From NCBI GenBank assembly GCA_963662155.1, contig OY759262.1:65985203-66049202 (forward strand): 64,000 bases of DNA, in the 5' to 3' direction. Below the pieces are notes generated by a model. It saw only the letters and a list, made by a program, of their open reading frames with translations. It was not told the origin of the DNA and did not search any database. Made by a program: the position numbers and the translations under genes. Each line of letters starts with the position of its first letter. Positions within the stretch are counted from its first letter, which is position 1. The stretch is from Lamellibrachia columna (lineage: Eukaryota; Annelida; Polychaeta; Sabellida; Siboglinidae). Below are positions 39,017-51,118 of the stretch, piece after piece.

Positions 39017-42000
39017 AAGATATGTAGGACAGTACACAGATGAAAGAGAGCCAAATATTAATAGGACAGTACATAGATGAAAGACATCCAAATATGTATA
39101 GGACAGTACACATAAGAAAGAGAGCCAACGATTTATAGGACAGTACACAGATGAAAGAGAGCCAAAGATCTATAGGACAGTACACAGATGAAAGAGAGCC
39201 AAATATGTATAGGACAGTACACAGATGAAAGAGAGCCATAGATGTTTAGGACAGTAAACATAAGAAAGAGAGCCAAAGATGTATAGGACAGTACACCGAT
39301 GAAAGACATCCAAAGATGTATAAGACAGTACACAGATGAAAGAGAGCCAAAGATGTATAGGACAGTAAACAGGTGAAAGACAACCAAATATGTATAGGAC
39401 AGTACACAGGTGAAAGACAACCAAAGATGTATAGGACAGTACACAGATGAAAGACATCCAAAGATGTATAGGACAGTACACAGGTGAAAGACAACCAAAG
39501 ATTAATAGGACAGTACACAGATGAAAGACATCCAAAGATGTATAGGACGGTACACAGATGAAAGAAAGCCAAATATCTATAGGACAGTACACATATGAAA
39601 GACATCCAAAGATGTATAGGACAGTACACAGATGAAAGACATCCAATGATGTATAGGACAGTACAAAGATGAAAGAGAGCCAAAGATGTATAGGAGAGTA
39701 CACAGGTGAAAGACACCCAAATATGTGTAGGACAGTACACAAGTGAAAGACACCCAAAGATGTATAGGACAGTACACAGATGAACGACATCTAAAGATGT
39801 ATAGGACAGTACACAGCTGAAAGACACCCAAAGATATGTAGGACAGTACACAGATGAAAGAGAGCCAAATATTAATAGGACAGTACACAGATGAAAGACA
39901 TCCAAATATGTATAGGACAGTACACATAAGAAAGAGAGCCAACGATTTATAGGACAGTACACAGATGAAAGAGAGCCAAAGATCTATAGGACAGTACACA
40001 GATGAAAGAGAGCCAAATATGTATAGGACAGTACACAGATGAAAGAGAGCCATAGATGTATAGGACAGTACACAGATGAAAGAGAGCCAAAGATCTATAG
40101 GACAGTACACAGATGAAAGACATCCAAAGATGTATAGGACAGTACACAGGTGAAAGACATCCAAAGATGTATAGGACAGTACACAGGTGAAACACATCCA
40201 AAGATGTATAGGACAGTACACAGATGAAAGAGAGCCAAAGATGTATAGGACAGTACACAGATGAAAGACAGCCAAAGATGTATAGGACAGTACACATTAG
40301 AAAGAGAGCCAAATATCTATAGGACAGTACACAGGTGAAAGAGAGCCAAAGATGTATAGGACAGTACACAGGTGAAAGACAACCAAAGATGTATAGGACA
40401 GTACACCGATGAAAGACATCCAAATATGTATAGGACAGTACACAGATGAAAGAGAGCCAAAGATGTATAGGACAGTACACAGATGAAAGACATCCAAAGA
40501 TGTATAGGACAGTACACAGGTGAAAGACAACCAAAGATGAATAGGACAGTACACAGATGAAAGACATCCAAAGATGTATAGGACGGTACACAGATGAAAG
40601 ACATCCAAAGATGTATAGGACAGTACACAGATGAAAGAGAGCCAAAGATGTATAGGACAGTACACAGATGAAAGACAACCAAAGACGTATAGGACAGTAC
40701 ACAGATGAAAGACATCCAAAGATGTATAGGACAGTACACAGGTGAAAGACAACCAAAGATTAATAGGACAGTACACAGATGAAAGACATCCAAAGATGTA
40801 TAGGACGGTACACAGATGAAAGAAAGCCAAATATCTATAGGACAGTACACATATGAAAGACATCCAAAGATGTATAGGACAGTACACAGATGAAAGACAT
40901 CCAATGATGTATAGGACAGTACAAAGATGAAAGAGAGCCAAAGATGTATAGGACAGTACACAGGTGAAAGACACCCAAATATGTGTAGGACAGTACACAA
41001 GTGAAAGACACCCAAAGATGTATAGGACAGTACACAGATGAACGACATCTAAAGATGTATAGGACAGTACACAGCTGAAAGACACCCAAAGATATGTAGG
41101 ACAGTACACAGATGAAAGAGAGCCAAATATTAATAGGACAGTACACAGATGAAAGACATCCAAATATGTATAGGACAGTACACATAAGAAAGAGAGCCAA
41201 CGATTTATAGGACAGTACACAGATGAAAGAGAGCCAAAGATCTATAGGACAGTACACAGATGAAAGAGAGCCAAATATGTATAGGACAGTACACAGATGA
41301 AAGAGAGCCATAGATGTATAGGACAGTACACAGATGAAAGAGAGCCAAAGATCTATAGGACAGTACACAGATGAAAGACATCCAAAGATGTTTAGGACAG
41401 TACACAGGTGAAAGACATCCAAAGATGTATAGGACAGTACACAGGTGAAACACATCCAAAGATGTATAGGACAGTACACAGATGAAAGAGAGCCAAAGAT
41501 GTATAGGACAGTACACAGATGAAAGACAGCCAAAGATGTATAGGACAGTACACATTAGAAAGAGAGCCAAAGATCTATAGGACAGTACACAGGTGAAAGA
41601 GAGCCAAAGATGTATAGGACAGTACACAGGTGAAAGACAACCAAAGATGTATAGGACAGTACACCGATGAAAGACATCCAAATATGTATAGGACAGTACA
41701 CAGATGAAAGAGAGCCAAAGATGTATAGGACAGTACACAGATGAAAGACATCCAAAGATGTATAGGACAGTACACAGGTGAAAGACAACCAAAGATGAAT
41801 AGGACAGTACACAGATGAAAGACATCCAAAGATGTATAGGACGGTACACAGATGAAAGACATCCAAAGATGTATAGGACAGTACACAGATGAAAGAGAGC
41901 CAAAGATGTATAGGACAGTACACAGATGAAAGACAACCAAAGACGTATAGGACAGTACACAGATGAAAGACATCCAAAGATGTATAGGACAGTACACAGG

Positions 42001-42791
42001 TGAAAGACAACCAAAGATTAATAGGACAGTACACAGATGAAAGACATCCAAAGATGTATAGGACGGTACACAGATGAAAGAGAGCCAAATATCTATAGGA
42101 CAGTACACGTATGAAAGACATCCAAAGATGTATAGGACAGTACACAGATGAAAGACATCCAATGATGTATAGGACAGTACAAAGATGAAAGAGAGCCAAA
42201 TATGTATAGGACAGTACACAGGTGAAAGACACCCAAAGATGTGTAGGACAGTACACAGGTGAAAGACACCCAAAGATGTATAGGACAGTGCACAGATGAA
42301 CGACATCTAAAGATGTATAGGACAGTACACAGGTGAAAGACACCCAAAGATATGTAGGACAGTACACAGATGAAAGAGAGCCAAATATTAATAGGACAGT
42401 ACACAGATGAAAGACATCCAAATATGTATAGGACAGTACACATAAGAAAGAGAGCCAACGATTTATAGGACAGTACACAGATGAAAGAGAGCCAAAGATC
42501 TATAGGACAGTACACAGATGAAAGAGAGCCAAATACGTATAGGACAGTACACAGATGAAAGAGAGCCATAGATGTATAGGACAGTACACAGATGAAAGAG
42601 AGCCAAAGATCTATAGGACAGTACACAGATGAAAGACATCCAAAGATGTATAGGAGAGTACACAGGTGAAAGACATCCAAAGATGTATAGGACAGTACAC
42701 AGGTGAAACACATCCAAAGATGTATAGGACAGTACACAGATGAAAGAGAGCCAAAGATGTATAGGACAGTACACAGATGAAAGACAGCCAA
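39017..42791. repeat. 1,258-bp higher-order repeat, 3 copies
   Basis: Three tandem copies of a 34-monomer unit (34 x 37 = 1,258). Equivalent frames begin on the minus strand at 39962, 41220 and 42478, and at 40275, 41533 and 42791. No truncated monomer occurs between 37528 and 48866, so this part of the array belongs to a different higher-order lineage. The left boundary is approximate. Confidence 0.8.
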
Positions 42792-45700
42792 AGATGTATA
42801 GGACAGTACACATTAGAAAGAGAGCCAAAGATCTATAGGACAGTACACAGGTGAAAGAGAGCCAAAGATGTATAGGACAGTACACAGGTGAAAGACAACC
42901 AAAGATGTATAGGACAGTACACCGATGAAAGACATCCAAAGATGTATAGGACAGTACACAGATGAAAGAGAGCCAAAGATGTATAGGACAGTACACAGGT
43001 GAAAGACAACCAAAGATGTATAGGACAGTACACAGATGAAAGACATCCAAAGATGTATAGGACAGTACACAGATGAAAGAGAGCCAAAATGTACAGGACA
43101 GTACACTGGTGAAAGACAACCAAAGATGTATAGGACAGTACACAGGTGAAAGACAACCAAAAATGTATAGGACAGTACACCGATGAAAGACATCCAAAGA
43201 TGTATAGGACAGTAAACATATGAAAGAGAGCCAAAGATGTATAGGACAATACACAGATGAAAGACAGCCAAAGATGTATAGGACAGTACACAGAAGAAAG
43301 AGAGCCAAAGATGTATAGGACAGTACACAGGTTAAAAACAACCAAAGATGTATAGGACAGTACACAGATGAAAGACAACCAAAGATGTATAGGACAGTAC
43401 ACAGATGAAAGACATCCAAAGATGTATAGGACATTACACAGGCGAAATACATCCAAAGATGTATAGGACAGTACACAGATGAAAGACATCCAAAGATGTA
43501 TAGGACAGTACACAGATGAAAGACAACCAAAGATGTATAGGACAGTACACAGATGAAAGACATCCAAAGATGTATAGGACAGTACACAGGTGAAAGACAA
43601 CCAAAGATGAATAGGACAGTACACAGATGAAAGACATCCAAAGATGTATAGGACGGTACACAGATGAAAGACATCCAAAGATGTATAGGACAGTACACAG
43701 ATGAAAGAGAGCCAAAGATGTATAGGACAGTACACAGATGAAAGACAACCAAAGACGTATAGGACAGTACACAGATGAAAGACATCCATAGATGTATAGG
43801 ACAGTACACAGATGAAAGAGAGCCAAAGATGTATAGGACAGTACACAGATGAAAGACAACCAAAGATGTATAGGACAGTACACCGATGAAAGACATCCAA
43901 AGATGTATAGGACAGTACACAGATGAAAGACAGCCAAAGATGTATAGGACAGTACACAGATGAAAGACAGCCAAAGATGTATAGGACAGTACACAGATGA
44001 AAGAGAGCCAAAGATGTATAGGACAGTACACAGATGAAAGACATCCAAAGATGTATAGGACAGTACACAGATGAAAGACATCCAAAGATGTATAGGACAG
44101 TACACAGATGAAAGACATCCAAAGATGTATAGGACAGTACACAGATGAAAGAGAGCCAAAGATGTATAGGACAGTACACAGATGAAAGACATCCAAAGAT
44201 GTATAGGACAGTACACAGATGAAAGAGAGCCAAATATCTATAGGACAGTACACATATGAAAGACATCCAAAGATGTATAGGACAGTACACAGATGAAAGA
44301 CATCCAATGATGTGTAGGACAGTACAAAGATGAAAGAGAGCCAAATATCTATAGGACAGTGCACAGATGAAAGACATCCAAAGATGTATAGGACAGTACA
44401 CAGAGGAAAGAGAGCCAAATATTAATAGGACAGTACACAGATGAAAGACATCCAAATATGTATAGGACAGTACACATAAGAAAGAGAGCCAACGATTTAT
44501 AGGACAGTACACAGATGAAAGAGAGCAACAGATCTATAGGACAGTACACAGATGAAAGAGAGCCAAATATGTATAGGACAGTACACATATGAAAGAGAGC
44601 CATAGATGTATAGGACAGTACACAGATGAAAGAGAGCCAAAGATCTATAGGAGAGTACACAGATGAAAGACATCCAAAGATGTATAGGAGAGTACACAGG
44701 TGAAAGACATCCAAAGATGTATAGGATAGTACACAGGTGAAACACATCCAAAGATGTATAGGACAGTACACATAAGAAAGAGAGCCAAAGATGTATAGGA
44801 CAGTACACCGATGAAAGACATCCAAAGATGTATAGGACAGTACACAGATGAAAGAGAGCCAAAGATGTATAGGACAGTACACAGGTGAAAGACAACCAAA
44901 GATGTATAGGACAGTACACAGATGAAAGACATCCAAAGATGTATAGGACAGTACACAGATGAAAGAGAGCCAAAATGTATAGGACAGTACACAGGTGAAA
45001 GACAACCAAAGATGTATAGGACAGTACACAGGTGAAAGACAACCAAAAATGTATAGGACTGTACACCGATGAAAGACATCCAAAGATGTATATGACAGTA
45101 AACAGATGAAAGAGAGCCAAAGATGTATAGGACAATACACAGATGAAAGACAGCCAAAGATGTATAGGACAGTACACAGAAGAAAGAGAGCCAAAGATGT
45201 ATAGGACAGTACACAGGTTAAAAACAACCAAAGATGTATAGGACAGTACACAGATGAAAGACAACCAAAGATGTATAGGACAGTACACAGATGAAAGACA
45301 TCCAAAGATGTATAGGACATTACACAGGCGAAATACATCCAAAGATGTATAGGACAGTACACAGATGAAAGACATCCAAAGATGTATAGGACAGTACACA
45401 GATGAAAGACAACCAAAGATGTATAGAACAGTACACAGATGAAAGACATCCAAAGATGTATAGGACAGTACACAGGTGAAAGACAACCAAAGATGAATAG
45501 GACAGTACACAGATGAAAGACATCCAAAGATGTATAGGACGGTACACAGATGAAAGACATCCAAAGATGTATAGGAAAGTACACAGATGAAAGAGAGCCA
45601 AAGATGTATAGGACAGTACACAGGTGAAAGACAACCAAAGACGTATAGGACAGTACACAGATGAAAGACATCCATAGATGTATAGGACAGTACACAGATG

Positions 45701-46304
45701 AAAGAGAGCCAAAGATGTATAGGACAGTACACAGATGAAAGACAACCAAAGATGTATAGGACAGTACACCGATGAAAGACATCCAAAGATGTATAGGACA
45801 GTACACAGATGAAAGACAGCCAAAGATGTATAGGACAGTACACAGATGAAAGGCAGCCAAAGATGTATAGGACAGTACACAGATGAAAGAGAGCCAAAGA
45901 TGTATAGGACAGTACACAGATGAAAGACATCCAAAGATGTATAGGACAGTACACAGATGAAAGACATCCAAAGATGTATAGGACAGTACACAGATGAAAG
46001 ACATCCAAAGATGTATAGGACAGTACACAGATGAAAGAGAGCCAAAGATGTATAGGACAGTACACAGATGAAAGACATCCAAAGATGTATAGGACAGTAC
46101 ACAGATGAAAGAGAGCCAAATATCTATAGGACAGTACACATATGAAAGACATCCAAAGATGTATAGGACAGTACACAGATGAAAGACATCCAATGATGTG
46201 TAGGACAGTACAAAGATGAAAGAGAGCCAAATATCTATAGGACAGTGCACAGATGAAAGACATCCAAAGATGTATAGGACAGTACACAGAGGAAAGAGAG
46301 CCAA
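42463..46304. repeat. 1,886-bp tandem higher-order repeat
   Basis: 651-codon frames at 42463-44418 and 44349-46304 and 260-codon frames at 43434-44216 and 45320-46102 are offset by 1,886, one less than 51 x 37. The missing base is the gagagccaaaatgta deletion present once per unit (about 43088 and 44972). A partial third copy with the same deletion (about 46564) extends to roughly 47.7 kb. Confidence 0.8.
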
Positions 46305-48960
46305 ATATTAATAGGACAGTACACAGATGAAAGACATCCATATATGTATAGGACAGTACACATAAGAAAGAGAGCCAACGATTTATAAGACAGTACACAG
46401 ATGAAAGAGAGCAACAGATCTATAGGACAGTACACAGACGAAAGAGAGCCAAATATGTATAGGACAGTACACAGGTGAAAGACAACCAAAGATGTATAGG
46501 ACAGTACACAGATGAAAGACATCCAAAGATGTATAGGACAGTACACAGATGAAAGAGAGCCAAAATGTATAGGACAGTACACAGGTGAAAGACAACCAAA
46601 GATGTATAGGACAGTACACAGGTGAAAGACAACCAAAAATGTATAGGACAGTACACCGATGAAAGACATCCAAAGATGTATAGGACAGTAAACAGATGAA
46701 AGAGAGCCAAAGATGTATAGGACAATACACAGATGAAAGACAGCCAAAGATGTATAGGACAGTACACAGAAGAAAGAGAGCCAAAGATGTATAGGACAGT
46801 ACACAGGTGAAAAACAACCAAAGATGTATAGGACAGTACACAGATGAAAGACAACCAAAGATGTATAGGACAGTACACAGATGAAAGACATCCAAAGATG
46901 TATAGGAAATTACACAGGTGAAATACATCCAAAGATGTATAGGACAGTACACAGATGAAAGACATCCAAAGATGTATAGGACAGTACACAGATGAAAGAC
47001 AACCAAAGATGTATAGGACAGTACACAGATGAAAGACATCCAAAGATGTATAGGACAGTACACAGGTGAAAGAAAACCAAAGATGAATAGGACAGTACAC
47101 AGATGAAAGACATCCAAAGATGTATTGGACGGTACACAGATGAAAGACATCCAAAGATGTATAGGACAGTACACAGATGAAAGAGAGCCAAAGATGTATA
47201 GGACAGTACACAGGTGAAAGACAACCAAAGATTAATAGGACAGTACACAGATGAAAGACATCCAAAGATGTATAGGACGGTACACAGATGAAAGAGAGCC
47301 AAATATCTATAGGACAGTACACGTATGAAAGACATCCAAAGATGTATAGGACAGTACACAGATGAAAGACATCCAATGATGTATAGGACAGTACAAAGAT
47401 GAAAGAGAGCCAAAGATATATAGGACAGTACACAGCTGAAAGACACCCAAAGATGTGTAGGACAGTACACAGGTGAAAGACACCCAAAGATGTATAGGAC
47501 AGTACACAGATGAACGACATCTAAATATGTATAGGACAGTACACAGGTGAAAGACACCCAAAGATATGTAGGACAGTACACAGATGAAAGAGAGCCAAAT
47601 ATTAATAGGACAGTACACAGATGAAAGACATCCAAATATGTATAGGACAGTACACATAAGAAAGAGAGCCAACGATTTATAGGACAGTACACAGATGAAA
47701 GAGAGCCAAAGATCTATAGGACAGTACACAGATGAAAGAGAGCCAAATATGTATAGGACAGTACACAGATGAAAGAGAGCCATAGATGTATAGGACAGTA
47801 CACAGATGAAAGAGAGCCAAAGATCTATAGGACAGTACACAGATGAAAGACATCCAAAGATGTATAGGACAGTACACAGGTGAAAGACATCCAAAGATGT
47901 ATAGGACAGTACACAGGTGAAACACATCCAAAGATGTATAGGACAGTACACAGATGAAAGAGAGCCAAAGATGTATAGGACAGTACACAGATGAAAGACA
48001 TCCAAAGATGTATAGGACAGTACACAGGTGAAAGACAACCAAAGATGTATAGGACAGTACACAGATGAAAGAGAGCCAAAGATGTATAGGACAGTACACA
48101 GGTGAAAGACAACCAAAGATGTACAGGACAGTACACAGGTGAAAGATAACCAAAGATGTATAGGAGAGTACACCGTTGAAAGACATCCAAAGATGTATAG
48201 GACAGTACACAGATGAAAGAGAGCCAAAGATGTATAGGACAGTACACAGATGAAAGACAGCCAAAGATGTATAGGACAGTACACAAAAGAAAGAGAGTCA
48301 AAGATGTATAGGACAGTACACAGATGAAAGAGAGCCAAAGATGTATAGGACAGTACACAGGTGAAAAACAGCCAAAGATGTATAGGACAGTACACAGATG
48401 AAAGACAACCAAAGATGTATAGGACAGTACACAGATGAAAGACATCCAAAGATGTATAGAACAGTACACAGGTGAAAGACATCCAAAGATGTATAGGACA
48501 GTACACAGATGAAAGACAAACAAAGATGTATAGGACAGTACACAGATGAAAGACATCCAAAGACGTATAGGACTGTACACAGATGAAAGAGAGCCAAAGA
48601 TGTATAGGACAGTACACAGATGAAAGACATCCAAAGATGTATAGGACAGTACACAGGTGAAAGACAACCAAAGATGTATAGGACAGTACACAGATGAAAG
48701 AGAGCCAAAGATGTATAGGACAGTACACAGATGAAAGACATCCAAAGATGTATAGGACAGTACAAAGGTGAAAGACACCCAAAGATGTATAGGACAGTAC
48801 ACAGATGAACGACATCTAAAGATGTATAGGACAGTACACAGGTGAAAGACAACCAAAGATGTATAGGACATTCAAAGATGTATAGGACAGTACACATATG
48901 AAATAGAGCCAAAGATGTATAGGACAGTACACAGGTGAAAGACAACCAAAGATGTATAGG

Positions 48961-48964
48961 AAAG
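48961..48964. repeat. Target-site duplication (aaag), LINE 3' side
   Basis: aaag at 48961-48964 ends the left satellite arm (gatgtataggaaag) and reappears at 55141-55144 where the satellite resumes (aaagtacacagatgaaag). Intact monomers elsewhere, such as 13816-13850, read ggaaagtacac, so one aaag was duplicated on insertion. Four bases is short but fits CR1-like elements. Confidence 0.8.
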
Positions 48965-49063
48965 ATTTAACAAGATTTAACAAGATTTGCCATCCAAGCC
49001 AAAGGCCCAGATGGCAAGTGGACAAGGAAGCCATTGGCTTATCGAGAGTCCAACAATGTTCAT
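48965..49063 (-). other. LINE 3' UTR with 10-bp terminal repeats
   Basis: The 99 bp after the reverse-transcriptase stop codon at 49064. The terminus, read on the + strand, is two copies of atttaacaag followed by atttgcc. Short 3' tandem repeats instead of a poly(A) tail are typical of CR1/L2-type LINEs. The nested copies end with a variant of the same repeat (ttaacaagaatttaacaag). Confidence 0.85.
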
Positions 49064-50692
49064 CTACTTATAGCCTGCCCTCCTGAGATATGTGTCAACC
49101 TTGTTTTTAAACATATTCACGCTGCTAGCAGTTACACAATCTGTTGACAATTTGTTCCATTCATTTATTGTCCTCTGTGAGAACGAGTGCTTCCTGATGT
49201 CCAATCTACATTGATCCTTTACTAATTTTACCTCATGTCCTCTAGTTCTGCTATCCTTCTTGAGTGAGAAAAACATATTTCTATCAATATTTTCATACCC
49301 ATTCAATATCTTAAAAACTTCAATCTGATCTCCTCTTAACCTCCTTGTCTCTAGAGTTGTTAAACCACATTCTTTCAGGCGTTCTTCATAACTAAGGTCT
49401 CTCAGTTCTGGAATCATTTTAGTTGCTCTCCTTTGTATGCGTTCAAGTGTATCTATATCCTTCTTACGATATGGTCTCCATGCTTGTATACAGTATTCTA
49501 AATGAGGTCTAACTATTGCTTTATAAAGAGGTATAATTAACTTTTTTCCCTTGTATGTTATGTTTCTTCTAATCAATCCAAGAATTTGATTACCCTTTGA
49601 AGCTGCAATACCACACTGCTCTGAAACTTTCATATCAGCGCTTATTGTAACTCCTAAGTCCTTTTCTTTTACAGTAGTACCCAGAACAGTATCTCCCATT
49701 CTATAGTTTACATTCAAGTTCCTATGTCCTGTATGTAGGCATTTACATTTCCCAAAATTGAACAACATCTGCCATTTCTCAGACCATTTCACTAATCTGT
49801 CTAGATCGTTTTGTAAATGTTGTTTATCACCATCAGTATTAACCTTTCTAAACAGTTTTGTGTCATCCGCAAATTTCAGTACATTACTTGTTATACTGTC
49901 GTCCAAGTCATTGATATAAATTAAGAATAATATAGGTCCTAATACTGATCCTTGAGGTACCCCACTCAAAACCGATTTCCAATTTGAAACTTCTCCATCT
50001 ACTACATCTCGTTGTCTTCTGTCAGTCAGCCATTGTTCTATCCAGTCAGTTATGCTATCCCCGATACCATGGGCTTTTAATTTAAGTAGTAATCTTTGAT
50101 GTGGCACTTTGTCAAAAGCTTTCTGAAAATCTAAGTAGATAATATCTACTGGCGATCCCACGTCTATCCACTTAGTGATTTCTTCCAAAAAACATAACAT
50201 ATTTGTTAAGCATGACCTCGCTTTAAGGAATCCATGTTGAGATGAATTTAATAATTTATGCTTAACGAGGAAGTCCACCATATGGTCTTTAATTAACCTT
50301 TCTAATAATTTACAAATCACTGACGTTAAACTCACTGGTCTGTAATTCTCTGACTTATTTCTCGAACCCTTTTTAAATAATGGTATGATGTTTGCTTCTT
50401 TCCATTCAAACGGAACAACTCCCTCTTTTAATGACAAGTTGAATACTCTTGCAAGTGGTATACTGATTTGTTCTACTGTTTCCATTAGTAATTTTGGAGG
50501 AATCCCATCCACTCCCGGTGATTTGTTATCCTTCATTGCCTTTATTTTCTTAGCTACCAATTCTGGAGTTACAACTAACGGACCTAAATAGTCAGATTTA
50601 GCCCCCTGAAATTTAGCATCAGCAACTGGTAATGAACTAATATCTTCTTTGGTAAACACTGAACTGAAGTAACCATTTAGGTCTTCCGCCAT
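49064..50692 (-). CDS. LINE reverse transcriptase, 3'-most copy with complete C-terminus
   Basis: A 542-codon frame encoding the RNA-directed DNA polymerase of the LINE, which would perform target-primed reverse transcription. Visible motifs: SPGVDGIPPKLL at about 58-69; NYRPVSLTS at 116-124; the first catalytic aspartate in YLDFQKAFDKVPH at 186-198; GVPQGSVLGPILF at 244-256; FADDTKL at 274-280 with the catalytic DD pair at 276-277; and a C-terminal region ending NEWNKLS and VDTYLRRAGYK. The Met start is only the first ATG: the same frame continues upstream (YVRSKQ) to about 50776, as expected if RT was once fused to the endonuclease. A nested insertion now puts a stop just upstream. No frameshift or lost catalytic residue is seen, so the copy looks young. 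Codons 1-350 are repeated in two other copies. Confidence 0.93.
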   Translation of the reverse strand: MAEDLNGYFSSVFTKEDISSLPVADAKFQGAKSDYLGPLVVTPELVAKKIKAMKDNKSPGVDGIPPKLLMETVEQISIPLARVFNLSLKEGVVPFEWKEANIIPLFKKGSRNKSENYRPVSLTSVICKLLERLIKDHMVDFLVKHKLLNSSQHGFLKARSCLTNMLCFLEEITKWIDVGSPVDIIYLDFQKAFDKVPHQRLLLKLKAHGIGDSITDWIEQWLTDRRQRDVVDGEVSNWKSVLSGVPQGSVLGPILFLIYINDLDDSITSNVLKFADDTKLFRKVNTDGDKQHLQNDLDRLVKWSEKWQMLFNFGKCKCLHTGHRNLNVNYRMGDTVLGTTVKEKDLGVTISADMKVSEQCGIAASKGNQILGLIRRNITYKGKKLIIPLYKAIVRPHLEYCIQAWRPYRKKDIDTLERIQRRATKMIPELRDLSYEERLKECGLTTLETRRLRGDQIEVFKILNGYENIDRNMFFSLKKDSRTRGHEVKLVKDQCRLDIRKHSFSQRTINEWNKLSTDCVTASSVNMFKNKVDTYLRRAGYK

Positions 50693-51118
50693 TAAAAACC
50701 CCTGTGATATTATATTTCCAGCACTGTCTTCTAGAGGTCCAACCTTGTCTTGTACGTTTTGTTTACTCCTGACATATTTAACAAGAATTTAACAAGATTT
50801 GCCATCCAAGCCAAAGGCCCAGATGGCAAGTGGACAAGGAAGCCATTGGCTTATCGAGAGTCCAACAATGTTCATCTACTTATAGCCTGCCCTCCTGAGA
50901 TATGTGTCAACCTTGTTTTTAAACATATTCACGCTGCTAGCAGTTACACAATCTGTTGACAATATGCATAAAAACTCTTGCTGTCATTTTTTATGTTACA
51001 TGCTAGTTTTTGCTCATAGCTTCTTTTAGATTGTCTGATTTCAGTTGTAGCTGCATTAAGTGCCTCTTTGTATTTTGCATAGTCTTCGTCCTTTCTGGTA
51101 CGCCTATAAACCCTCCAC
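49641..51118 (-). repeat. 1,478-bp tandem LINE segment, unit 1
   Basis: One of three contiguous 1,478-bp units (49641-51118, 51119-52596, 52597-54074). Each runs, in element orientation, from the end of the linker (WRVYRR) through the nested 188-bp piece and RT to residue 350 (LGVTI). The junction on the + strand is ctccac followed by cttatt at 51118/51119 and 52596/52597, with no microhomology. Unit 1 continues naturally into the RT C-terminus at 49640. Confidence 0.9.
50774..50961 (-). mobile_element. Nested 5'-truncated LINE 3' end (unit 1)
   Basis: A 188-bp insertion: the last about 28 RT codons (from LSTDCV), the stop and the 3' UTR with terminal repeat. It splits the boundary between linker (SFYAY) and RT (VRSKQ). 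The interior is identical to the element's true 3' end at 48970-49147. Flanking atat at 50774-50777 and 50962-50965 fits a 4-bp target duplication, the same length as for the outer insertion. It introduces a stop (CQQIV then stop) and shifts frame by 188 nt, separating endonuclease from RT. Confidence 0.88.

Larger units (their letters stand above)
8812..48964. repeat. 37-bp megasatellite, left arm (about 1,085 monomers)
   Basis: About 40.2 kb of uninterrupted head-to-tail 37-bp monomers with landmarks gatgtatagg, acagtacacagatgaaag and gagagccaaa. The main variable site is the gagagcc / gacatcc / gacaacc / gacagcc / gacaccc block; further variants are cagatga versus caggtga and gatgtat versus gatctat, gatttat or gatatat. 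The consensus is about 73% purine on the + strand and 41% G+C. It has no minus-strand stop triplet, and the period equals 1 modulo 3, so minus-strand frames of up to 1,333 codons occur in all phases; they encode the same 37-residue hydrophobic period and are not genes. Nineteen 19-bp truncated monomers (13731 to 63799) mark higher-order structure. The array has no spacers, so it is not a CRISPR. Confidence 0.98.

Noticed and set aside
8758..48945. Dozens of minus-strand open frames of 60-1,333 codons in the 37-bp satellite, resembling a repetitive membrane protein
   Set aside because: They exist in all three phases, start and stop at random variant monomers, overlap one another, and follow from a stop-free monomer with a period of 1 modulo 3.
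8812..48964. CRISPR array
   Set aside because: The 37-bp units abut directly with no unique spacers, there are no cas genes, and the context is eukaryotic.
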